A stretch of 5,706 bases of DNA from an uncultured Clostridium sp. (GTDB lineage: Bacteria; Bacillota; Clostridia; Lachnospirales; Lachnospiraceae): positions 1 to 5,706 of the forward strand of contig UQTA01000109.1 of NCBI GenBank assembly GCA_900543885.1. The letters are read 5' to 3'. Below the pieces are notes generated by a model, which was given only the letters and a program-made list of their open reading frames with translations, had not been told where the DNA came from and did no database searches. Shown piece by piece: positions 1 to 5,597 of this stretch. The number at the start of each line of letters is the position of its first letter. The stretch's first letter is position 1. Position numbers and translations under genes: made by a program.

Positions 1-163
1 CTGGAAGTTTCATTTCAAAAGGAATTCCTCTCTGGAGTACAATCTGTCTCAGAAACATTCCTACTGCATTGGACATTGGAATACCAAGTCGATCAAGCAC
101 CTGTTCTGCCTGTTCTTTCACTTCAGGCTCAACACGTGCAAATACATTTGCTGTTCTTGCCAT
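1..163 (-). CDS. RelB/DinJ-family type II antitoxin, N-terminal part (runs off left edge)
   Basis: This reading frame starts at ATG 161-163 and stays open to position 1, giving 54 codons; the C-terminus lies outside the window. It begins MARTANVFARVEPEVKEQAE and continues with a segment reading LGIPMSNAVGMFLRQIVLQR and then GIPFEMKLP. This is the ribbon-helix-helix pattern of RelB/DinJ antitoxins: a short basic N-terminal strand, a helix ending near residue 25, then the turn and second helix at about residues 27-45, followed by the typical G-[IL]-PF. Such antitoxins dimerise, bind DNA through the ribbon and neutralise a RelE/YafQ-type mRNA interferase through the C-terminal half, which is missing here. 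The start is firm because AGGAGG (172-177) lies 8 nt upstream. A palindrome at 204-225 is a likely autoregulatory operator. The toxin would be expected immediately left of the window, but this is inference; a solitary antitoxin is possible. Confidence 0.85.
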   Translation of the reverse strand, partial: MARTANVFARVEPEVKEQAEQVLDRLGIPMSNAVGMFLRQIVLQRGIPFEMKLP

Positions 164-171
164 AGATATAG

Positions 172-177
172 CCTCCT
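172..177 (-). promoter_or_regulatory. Ribosome binding site of the antitoxin gene
   Basis: On the minus strand the sequence reads AAGGAGG, complementary to the 16S 3' end, with 8 nt before ATG 161-163. It fixes the antitoxin start and shows that this short frame is translated. Confidence 0.85.
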
Positions 178-186
178 TTTTTCTTC

Positions 187-192
187 ATTGTA
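187..192 (-). promoter_or_regulatory. Candidate -10 element of the antitoxin operon
   Basis: The minus strand carries TACAAT, a 5/6 match to the -10 consensus. Transcription would start near position 180, leaving a leader of about 17 nt with the Shine-Dalgarno sequence at its front. The -35 position at 17-bp spacing (210-215, ATGCAA) matches only 3 of 6 and falls inside the 204-225 palindrome. A poor -35 beneath an operator would suit a repressed promoter, but the assignment is weak. Confidence 0.35.
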
Positions 193-203
193 TTTCATTC
201 GAC

Positions 204-225
204 TGCGAATTGCATGCAGTTCGCA
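204..225. promoter_or_regulatory. 22-bp palindrome, likely antitoxin/TA operator
   Basis: The arms TGCGAA (204-209) and TTCGCA (220-225) flank a TTGCATGCAG centre. Ten of the eleven base pairs of the dyad are complementary, and only 210/219 (T/G) breaks symmetry. The centre lies between 214 and 215, about 52 bp upstream of the antitoxin ATG and over the expected -35 region. RelB/DinJ ribbon-helix-helix antitoxins are known to repress their own operons by binding palindromes in this position. No U-tract follows it, so it is not a terminator. That this protein binds here is inference. Confidence 0.6.
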
Positions 226-375
226 ATCTTTTTAAATCTCATTTTCAGCTTAAACGACTGCCTATATTTTTATAAGCAGCCTCCACGTTAAATGTAAGCG
301 TTCAAATTTCAGCCATAGTAAAAATTATCCAATTACTTTTCAGTAGCCGGAGCACTTTGACAATTCACGGCATTT

Positions 376-415
376 AAATAAAAAGCAGGCAAACCAATCT
401 CTCAGTTTGCCTGCT
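376..415 (-). terminator. Intrinsic terminator, second of two after lysS
   Basis: An 11-bp perfect stem is formed by 384-394 and 405-415 (arms built on GCAGGCAAAC and GTTTGCCTGC) around a 10-nt loop. In the minus direction it is followed by TTTTATTTAAAT, while the plus side has only a broken pyrimidine run, so minus-strand termination is favoured. It would catch read-through from lysS before the antitoxin promoter, or end an unrecognised small transcript starting in 416-513. Confidence 0.75.
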
Positions 416-513
416 CTCTTACATTTTATGATCTGTTTTTTAGAAACTATACGATCACTCTTTATTCATCTACTCCAACCATAATGGAAGTAGCTTTGTG
501 TATTTACCGTGTA

Positions 514-549
514 GCAAAAACAAATGACGCCGGTTCCGACGCCATTTGC
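514..549 (-). terminator. Intrinsic terminator of the greA-lysS operon
   Basis: Arms 521-533 and 536-548 form a 12-13 bp stem closed by a GAAC tetraloop. Read as minus-strand RNA, the two non-Watson-Crick positions become G-U and U-G wobbles, so the stem is unbroken. Read as plus-strand RNA they would be A-C mismatches. A five-residue U-tract (516-520) follows on the minus strand. The wobble geometry and the position 35 nt after the lysS stop both point to minus-strand termination. A T-run at 550-554 gives some bidirectional appearance. Confidence 0.85.
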
Positions 550-583
550 TTTTTATATACACTTTACACAAAATATTTAGGAA

Positions 584-2560
584 TTAGTACAGCTTCGCAC
601 CCGCTGGAATATGGTTATCAACCATCAGAAGGTTCAGCTTTTCTTCTCCATTTTCCTCGCATACTGCGCTTAAGAGCATACCGCAGGATTCAATACCCAT
701 CATAGCTCTTGGAGGCAGGTTTGTGATGGCGATCAGTGTCTTGCCAACCAGTTCTTCTGGCTCATAGTAAGCATGGATGCCGCTTAAGATGGTGCGGTCT
801 GTGCCGGTTCCATCATCCAGAGTGAACTGAAGCAGCTTCTTGGATTTCTTAACTGCTTCGCAGGCTTTTACCTTTACAGCACGGAAATCGGACTTGGAGA
901 AGGTATCAAAATCAACCTGCTCTTCAAATAATGGCTCTACTTTTACCTTTGAGAAATCGATTTTCTCATTTGGTGTAAAGAATCCGTTGTTATCTCCTGC
1001 TGTCTGGCTGTCTGCTGCTGTCTCTGCACCAGCTGCCTGTGCTGCATTGTTTGCTTCGTTCTTTGCAGCGCCCTGTGTCTTCATGGTCGGGAACAGAAGT
1101 ACGTCTCTGATCGCTGCAGAATTAGTAAGCAGCATGCACATTCTGTCGATACCGAAACCGATACCGCCTGTTGGAGGCATACCGATCTCCAGTGCGTTTA
1201 AGAAGTCTTCGTCTGTATGGTTTGCTTCTTCATCACCGGCCGCAAACAGTTCTTCCTGTGCTTTGAAACGTTCTCTCTGATCGATCGGATCATTTAACTC
1301 AGAGTAAGCATTTGCCATTTCCCAGCCGTTCATGAAGAACTCAAAACGTTCTACATACTCTGGATTTTCTGGTTTCTTCTTTGTTAATGGAGAGATCTCT
1401 ACCGGATGATCCATAACAAAGGTTGGCTGCAGCAGATGCTCTTCTACGAATTCCTCGAAGAACAGGTTTAAGATATCGCCCTTTTTATGGCGCTCTTCAA
1501 ATGCAATATTCTTCTCTTTTGCTGCTGCTCTTGCTTCTTCCAGTGTATGAATCTCATTGAAATCTACACCAGAGTACTTCTTAACAGCATCTACCATGGT
1601 AATACGCTCAAATGGTTTTCCAAGGTCCATTTCAATGCCGTTGTAAACGATTTTGGTTGTGCCAAGAACTTCCTGTGCAACGAAACGGTACAGATTTTCT
1701 GTTAAATCCATCATGCCGTGGTAATCTGTATATGCCTGGTATAACTCCATCAGTGTGAATTCCGGATTGTGTCTTGTGTCAAGACCTTCGTTACGGAATA
1801 CACGGCCAATCTCATAAACTCTCTCCAGACCGCCTACGATCAGACGTTTCAGATAAAGCTCCAGAGAAATACGCAGCTTCAGATCTTCATTCAGAGCATT
1901 GAAATGGGTCTCAAATGGTCTTGCAGCAGCACCGCCTGCATTTGCAACCAGCATCGGAGTCTCTACTTCCATAAAGCCTTCGCCGCCTAAGTATTTACGG
2001 ATGGCAGCTAAGATCTTGGAACGCTTTACAAAGGTATCCTTTACTTCTGCATTCATGATCAGGTCTACATAACGCTGACGATAACGCATATCGGTATCGG
2101 TCAGGCCATGGAACTTCTCTGGAAGAACCTGAAGGCTCTTGGAAAGAAGGGTTACTTCATCTGCGTGAACAGAAATCTCACCTGTCTTTGTGGTGAATGC
2201 TTTTCCCTTTACGCCTACGATATCACCGATATCCATTTTTTTGAAATCTTTGTATGCATCTTCACCGATGCTGTCTCTTGCCACATAAACCTGGATATTT
2301 CCTTTTAAATCCTGAATGTTGCAGAAAGAAGCCTTACCCATCACACGCTTAAACATTAAACGTCCGGCAATGCTTGCCTCTTTTCCTTCCCACTCTTCAT
2401 AATGTTCCTTAATATCCATGCTGTGGGCAGTTACATCATATTTTGTGATCTGGAAAGGGTCCTTTCCAGCTGCCTGAAGTTCTGCCAGCTTGTCACGGCG
2501 TGCCTTCAGCACATGGTTTAAATCCTGCTCTGTCTGATTTGACTTCTGCTGCTCTCCCAC
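584..2560 (-). CDS. lysS: Lysyl-tRNA synthetase (class II) with C-terminal tRNA-binding domain
   Basis: This enzyme charges tRNA-Lys with lysine using ATP in the cytoplasm. The N-terminal anticodon-binding OB fold lies at about residues 62-142. The class II catalytic core follows: RQRYVDLI at 161-168, motif 1 near 195-219 (GFMEVETP, then ARPFETH), motif 2 at 249-274 with FRNEG (Arg256) and HNPEFT, and motif 3 at 466-480 with GFGIDR (Arg473). The usual LysRS end, IRDVLLFPTM, is reached at about residue 493. The protein instead continues through an Ala/Asn-rich linker (about 495-540) into an OB-type tRNA-binding domain (about 550-658; DFRAVKV, ILSGI, GIESCGMLLSA) like Trbp111 and the MetRS C-terminus. 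At 658 residues it exceeds the usual ~490-510. The start is GTG (2558-2560), with AAAGGAG nine bases upstream and no nearby in-frame ATG. It lies 28 nt after greA and is probably cotranscribed. The identity is secure; the role of the extra domain is inferred. Confidence 0.97.
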   Translation of the reverse strand: MGEQQKSNQTEQDLNHVLKARRDKLAELQAAGKDPFQITKYDVTAHSMDIKEHYEEWEGKEASIAGRLMFKRVMGKASFCNIQDLKGNIQVYVARDSIGEDAYKDFKKMDIGDIVGVKGKAFTTKTGEISVHADEVTLLSKSLQVLPEKFHGLTDTDMRYRQRYVDLIMNAEVKDTFVKRSKILAAIRKYLGGEGFMEVETPMLVANAGGAAARPFETHFNALNEDLKLRISLELYLKRLIVGGLERVYEIGRVFRNEGLDTRHNPEFTLMELYQAYTDYHGMMDLTENLYRFVAQEVLGTTKIVYNGIEMDLGKPFERITMVDAVKKYSGVDFNEIHTLEEARAAAKEKNIAFEERHKKGDILNLFFEEFVEEHLLQPTFVMDHPVEISPLTKKKPENPEYVERFEFFMNGWEMANAYSELNDPIDQRERFKAQEELFAAGDEEANHTDEDFLNALEIGMPPTGGIGFGIDRMCMLLTNSAAIRDVLLFPTMKTQGAAKNEANNAAQAAGAETAADSQTAGDNNGFFTPNEKIDFSKVKVEPLFEEQVDFDTFSKSDFRAVKVKACEAVKKSKKLLQFTLDDGTGTDRTILSGIHAYYEPEELVGKTLIAITNLPPRAMMGIESCGMLLSAVCEENGEEKLNLLMVDNHIPAGAKLY

Positions 2561-2569
2561 GTTTTTATG

Positions 2570-2576
2570 CTCCTTT
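2570..2576 (-). promoter_or_regulatory. Ribosome binding site that sets the lysS GTG start
   Basis: AAAGGAG on the minus strand lies 9 nt before GTG 2558-2560 and within the 28-nt greA-lysS gap. It supports the GTG start, since the next in-frame Met is residue 48, inside the N-terminal region just before the OB fold. Confidence 0.8.
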
Positions 2577-2588
2577 GTAATAAAGATT

Positions 2589-3071
2589 TTATGATACTCT
2601 CTGGATCTCCAGTACCTTGTACTGAATAATTCCAGCCTGTGTTTCTACGTCTACAACATCTCCTACAGACTTGCCGATCAGAGCACGTCCAACAGGAGCT
2701 TCATTGGAGATCTTGTTCTGAAGGCTGTTTGCCTCAGTGGAACCTACAATGTAGAATTCCATCTCCTCATTATACTCTACGTCTAACAGTTTTACCTTGC
2801 AACCGATATTGATCTTATCTACATCGATCTCATCTTCTACAACAACTTCTGCATTCTTTAACAGTTTTTCCAGTTCCTCAATACGAAGCTCGATATCTCT
2901 CTGCTCGTCTTTTGCTGCATCATACTCAGCATTCTCGGAAAGGTCTCCCTGTTCTCTTGCCTCTTTGATCTTCTGAGCTACTTCTTTTCTTCTGACTACC
3001 TTCAGGTTCTGCAGCTCATCTTCATACTGCTTCAGTCCAGCATATGTCAAAATGTGTTTCTTGTCTGCCAT
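2589..3071 (-). CDS. greA: Transcription elongation factor GreA
   Basis: GreA enters the secondary channel of RNA polymerase and stimulates cleavage of the backtracked transcript 3' end, rescuing stalled complexes. The 160 residues match the normal family length (about 155-160). The N-terminal coiled coil spans about residues 10-75. Its tip carries the diagnostic GDLSENAEYDAAK (42-54), with the acidic Asp43 and Glu46 that hold the catalytic metal, followed by a second helix rich in E/L heptads (DIELRIEELEKLL). The C-terminal FKBP-like domain (about 80-160) includes SNEAPVGRALIGKSVGD, typical of the family. The ATG at 3069-3071 is preceded by AAGGAAGGAAGCAGG, giving a usable ribosome binding site. 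It is the first gene of the greA-lysS unit, expressed from the consensus promoter at 3225-3253 with a leader of about 147 nt. The key acidic tip residues argue against a Gre-fold inhibitor paralogue. Confidence 0.97.
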   Translation of the reverse strand: MADKKHILTYAGLKQYEDELQNLKVVRRKEVAQKIKEAREQGDLSENAEYDAAKDEQRDIELRIEELEKLLKNAEVVVEDEIDVDKINIGCKVKLLDVEYNEEMEFYIVGSTEANSLQNKISNEAPVGRALIGKSVGDVVDVETQAGIIQYKVLEIQRVS

Positions 3072-3218
3072 TTTTCCTGCTTCCTTCCTTTTACAATTTA
3101 CATTTGGGCACTTTCATGTTCGTCCACTGTAATCTATGCGTTATCTGCACCTTTCATGTCCCTGTTTTCGTTTCATGAAAAAATGTATTCTGTATTGTAT
3201 CAAAATACCCCACACATT
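3072..3218 (-). other. greA 5' leader with repeated ATGAAA-containing motif
   Basis: This predicted leader lies between the greA promoter start and the greA ATG. On the minus strand ACATGAAAG occurs exactly twice, at 3111-3119 and 3151-3159 (40 bp apart). A related palindrome TTTCATGAAA lies at 3171-3180. The copies create mini-frames of 7-11 codons (for example MKVPKCKL) with poor ribosome binding sites. I see no T-box motif, known riboswitch or leader terminator. In E. coli the greA leader yields small RNAs by early termination, but no matching hairpin is evident here. Confidence 0.35.
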
Positions 3219-3224
3219 CAGTGT

Positions 3225-3253
3225 ATTATATAGGAAAATCAAGTCATTGTCAA
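3225..3253 (-). promoter_or_regulatory. Consensus sigma-A promoter of greA-lysS
   Basis: TTGACA (3248-3253) and TATAAT (3225-3230) on the minus strand are separated by exactly 17 bp (3231-3247). This is a 12/12 match at ideal spacing. The predicted start near 3218 gives a leader of about 147 nt before the greA ATG. The -35 begins only 17 bp after the A-tract of the yebC terminator. A strong constitutive promoter suits these housekeeping genes. Confidence 0.9.
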
Positions 3254-3269
3254 GTACAGCCACAGGCGC

Positions 3270-3312
3270 AAAAAACCCTTTCCAGCTGCTAAAAACCTGC
3301 AGCAGGAAAGAG
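3270..3312 (-). terminator. Intrinsic terminator of yebC
   Basis: Arms 3276-3289 and 3299-3312 pair over 14 positions with one U-U mismatch and one U-G wobble in minus-strand RNA, around a 9-nt loop. Six U residues follow (3270-3275). It starts 28 nt after the yebC stop and separates yebC from the greA promoter. Confidence 0.88.
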
Positions 3313-3339
3313 TTTTGCATGTTCTGTGGCTTCTATTAA

Positions 3340-4068
3340 TTACTCGTCCCAGTTGTGATATACAGCCTGAACGTCATCATCCTCATCTAACAGATCCAGG
3401 ATACGGTTCAATTTCTTAATGTCATCTTCATTAGAAAGTTCTACCCAGGTCTGTGGGATCATGGTAACATCTGCTTCCATCATTGGGATCTTTAATGCTT
3501 CTAATGCTTCACGTACTGCGCTGAAATCATCTGGTGCAGTAATTACTTCATAGCTGTCTTCTTCCTCCGAGAAATCCTCAGCACCTGCATCTAATGCAGC
3601 CATCATCAGTTCGTCAGCATCCATCTCGCACTCTTCTTTGTCGATGATGATCTGGCCCTTCTTATCGAACATATAGGAAACGCTTCCTGGAGTTCCTACA
3701 TTGCCGCCGCCCTTTGTAAATGCACTTCTTACATTTGCTGCAGTACGGTTCTTGTTATCTGTCAGAGTATCTACGATAATAGCAACACCGCTTGGTCCGT
3801 ATCCTTCATATGTAAGTGTTTCATAGTTTACGGAAGCTGCATCGCCTGCTGCCTTCTTGATTCCACGGTCAATGGTATCGTTTGGCATGTTGTTTGCTTT
3901 TGCCTTAGCGATAACATCACGAAGCTTGCTGTTGTTAGCCGGATCTGGTCCGCCCTCTTTTACAGCTACTGCTAACTCTCTTCCGATCACAGTAAAGATC
4001 TTACCTTTAGCAGCATCGTTACGCTCCTTTTTGTGTTTGATATTGGCAAATTTTGAATGTCCTGACAT
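3340..4068 (-). CDS. yebC: YebC/PmpR (TACO1) family protein
   Basis: The 242-residue length and full-length pattern match the YebC/TACO1 family. The N-terminal signature MSGHSKFANIKHKK (1-14) is followed by DAAKGKIF (18-25), EGGPDPANNSKLR (38-50) and KANNMPNDTIDRGIKKA (57-73). The central domain holds YEGYGPSG (87-94), DNKNRTAANVRSAFTKGGG (104-122) and GSVSYMF (128-134). The acidic C-terminus ends DDVQAVYHNWDE. Members were long annotated as transcription regulators (PmpR), and others, including mitochondrial TACO1, assist translation, with bacterial members linked to proline-rich stalling. Which role applies here cannot be read from sequence. The ATG at 4066-4068 has a modest AAAGGG about 10 nt upstream, and the MSGHSK start is canonical. 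A candidate promoter lies at 4180-4208 and a strong terminator follows, so it is probably monocistronic or shares read-through from the MATE gene. Confidence 0.95.
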   Translation of the reverse strand: MSGHSKFANIKHKKERNDAAKGKIFTVIGRELAVAVKEGGPDPANNSKLRDVIAKAKANNMPNDTIDRGIKKAAGDAASVNYETLTYEGYGPSGVAIIVDTLTDNKNRTAANVRSAFTKGGGNVGTPGSVSYMFDKKGQIIIDKEECEMDADELMMAALDAGAEDFSEEEDSYEVITAPDDFSAVREALEALKIPMMEADVTMIPQTWVELSNEDDIKKLNRILDLLDEDDDVQAVYHNWDE

Positions 4069-4139
4069 TGGTATAACACCCTTTCTTTATTTCTTCTTTC
4101 TTTCGTTTACTGAACTATAACGAATTTTCACCCCAAACA

Positions 4140-4157
4140 CGCGCAAGCCCCTGCGCG
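4140..4157. repeat. GC-rich hairpin in the yebC leader
   Basis: CGCGCA (4140-4145) and TGCGCG (4152-4157) pair around a 6-nt loop and form a GC-only island in AT-rich surroundings. No U-tract follows on either strand, so a standard terminator is unlikely. It sits inside the predicted yebC leader, about 70 nt before the ATG. Confidence 0.4.
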
Positions 4158-4179
4158 CATCTGATATTACATCTTTTCT

Positions 4180-4208
4180 ATACTAACACGATTTTTTTTA
4201 TCTGGCAA
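4180..4208 (-). promoter_or_regulatory. Candidate promoter of yebC
   Basis: On the minus strand TTGCCA (4203-4208, 5/6) and TAGTAT (4180-4185, 4/6) are separated by 17 bp. It begins 17 nt after the MATE stop codon and would give a leader of about 105 nt. The spacing is right but the -10 is only fair. Confidence 0.4.
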
Positions 4209-4225
4209 GAAGAAATACGACCAAA

Positions 4226-5575
4226 TCAAACCTGAAGTGCCAGATTTTTAAGCCATTTCTTCTGGCGGTAACGTATGTAGCCCAGTATCATCTTATAAAT
4301 TTCTTCTGACAGCACAAGGGCATATACACCGTATATGGGCAGATGCCATACTAGAGCACCTAAAAATGCAAGGGGAACTCCAATGAACCACACGCCGCTG
4401 GTATCCAAAAACAGACACATTTTCGTATCGCCGCCGCTTCTGAGCACTCCCACCACATTTACATAGTTAAACATTTTCGCAGGCATATATGCTGCAAATA
4501 CCAGCAGACACCGGCTTACATCCTGGGCAACCTGAGGCGTTATGCTGTAGATTCCAATGATCTTCCATCTGCCAAGGACTAAAAGGATATCTGCCGCCAC
4601 CGTCACTAAAAACTGCAGTATAAAAAACTGAGTCGCATATTTTTCTGCCCGTTTTAATTTTCCGGCTCCCAGTTCATTTCCAAGAATAACCGCGGTAGCG
4701 GCACTTAATCCCTGGAACAATACCACCGCAATATCCTGGATGGTTGTTGCGATCGTGATCGCTGCCACTGCGTCATCACTCATACGTCCATATGCCAGAG
4801 AATACATGGTAGTTCCCAGTCCCCACATAAACTCATTGGCAATAACAGGCGCTGAAGTTTCAATAAAGCGGAAAATAAAAACTTTTGACCAGCCAAACAT
4901 CCCTTTTGGTCCGCAGGCCAGTGAAAGTCTCTTTCCATATACATAGCCAAGGATCAGCGTCAGCTCAATACACCTTGCCACTAACGTTGCGCAGGCTGCA
5001 CCTGCAACGCCCATAGTCGGAGCACCGAATTTTCCAAAGATCAGCACATAATTCAGGCAGATATTGATCCCAATGGCAATACAGCTGCATATAAGGGGAA
5101 ACAGCACTTTATTAGTCGCACGAAGCATTGCAACATATACATTTGTAAGGGCAAGAAAAGGATATGCTATGGCTGCTACCCGCAGATACTGTGCCCCCAG
5201 TTCAATACTTCCCTCACTGGTAGTAAAGATCCGCATGACCATCCTTGGATTCGTAAGATTGGGAATTACAAAAAATAAGGCTCCGGTCATTGCCAAAAGA
5301 ATAGAAAGTCCCAGAACTTTCCTGATATTTTTCACATCACCGCTGCCCCAGAACTGGGCTGCTAATATACCACCGCCGCTGACGATTCCGAAAACCAGCA
5401 GTGAAAATACAAAAAACACTTTATTTGCAAGGCCAACGGCTGCAATGGCCGTGGACCCCAGACCTCCGATCATAAGAGTGTCTACCATATTTACAATGGT
5501 GTTTAACATTCCCTGCAGTGCCACAGGGCACGCCATCATACGTCCCTTTTTTAAGAAACGCCCGTCATGAACCAT
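4226..5575 (-). CDS. MATE family efflux transporter
   Basis: This is a membrane antiporter of the MATE class, which exports organic cations, drugs or metabolites using a Na+ or H+ gradient; the substrate cannot be predicted. The 449 residues fit the usual 440-470 and about twelve hydrophobic segments. N-lobe marks are PVALQGMLNTIVNMVDTLMI (17-36) and AAVGLANKVFF (45-55), then FWGSGD (75-80) and LNYVLIFGKFGAPTMGVAGA (174-193). The C-lobe repeats the pattern with ATTIQDIAVVLFQGLSAATA (276-295), LGNELGAGK (298-306) and VLRSGGDTK (377-385). The start at ATG 5573-5575 is kept because the MVHDGRFLKK tail before the first helix is typical and an in-frame TGA lies six codons upstream with no other start between. 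Its ribosome binding site is odd: GGGAGG is 22 nt away. Met13/Met14, after AAAAGGGACGT, is the alternative. No terminator is evident before yebC. Confidence 0.93.
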   Translation of the reverse strand: MVHDGRFLKKGRMMACPVALQGMLNTIVNMVDTLMIGGLGSTAIAAVGLANKVFFVFSLLVFGIVSGGGILAAQFWGSGDVKNIRKVLGLSILLAMTGALFFVIPNLTNPRMVMRIFTTSEGSIELGAQYLRVAAIAYPFLALTNVYVAMLRATNKVLFPLICSCIAIGINICLNYVLIFGKFGAPTMGVAGAACATLVARCIELTLILGYVYGKRLSLACGPKGMFGWSKVFIFRFIETSAPVIANEFMWGLGTTMYSLAYGRMSDDAVAAITIATTIQDIAVVLFQGLSAATAVILGNELGAGKLKRAEKYATQFFILQFLVTVAADILLVLGRWKIIGIYSITPQVAQDVSRCLLVFAAYMPAKMFNYVNVVGVLRSGGDTKMCLFLDTSGVWFIGVPLAFLGALVWHLPIYGVYALVLSEEIYKMILGYIRYRQKKWLKNLALQV

Positions 5576-5597
5576 TTCCCAGGTACTTTTTCAGATT

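Larger units (their letters stand above)
164..583. other. Intergenic region between lysS and the antitoxin gene
   Basis: This 420-bp gap holds the antitoxin ribosome binding site, a candidate -10 and the operator palindrome on the left, and two minus-strand terminators (376-415 and 514-549) on the right. The stretch 226-370 is AT-rich and shows no supported gene, RNA or clear promoter. The stretch 416-513 between the terminators also shows no convincing gene; its longest ATG frame on the minus strand, near 465-485, has only six codons. Short open frames on the plus strand here have no ribosome binding site or recognisable product. Confidence 0.6.

Noticed and set aside
195..242. 15-codon minus-strand frame (MRFKKIANCMQFAVE) upstream of the antitoxin
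   Set aside because: It has no Shine-Dalgarno sequence and lies mainly over the operator palindrome, which explains its sequence better.
69..275. Plus-strand frame of 68 codons over the antitoxin start
   Set aside because: It has no ribosome binding site and overlaps the well-supported antitoxin start, Shine-Dalgarno sequence and palindrome on the minus strand.
357..362. Plus-strand TTGACA, a perfect -35 hexamer
   Set aside because: No -10 match lies at 16-18 bp, and it would read straight into the 384-415 hairpin with no plus-strand gene beyond.
840..1280. Plus-strand open frame of 146 codons inside lysS
   Set aside because: It is antisense to the LysRS linker and catalytic core, matches no known family and owes its length to Ala/Glu-rich codons on the other strand.
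3072..3218. T-box or riboswitch in the greA-lysS leader
   Set aside because: I found no T-box antiterminator motif, no known riboswitch core and no leader terminator. lysS is also the second gene, so a lysine-responsive leader before greA would be unexpected.
5064..5570. Plus-strand open frame of 168 codons inside the MATE gene
   Set aside because: It mirrors the transporter on the opposite strand. The minus-strand product has full MATE signatures, while this frame has no recognisable motif.
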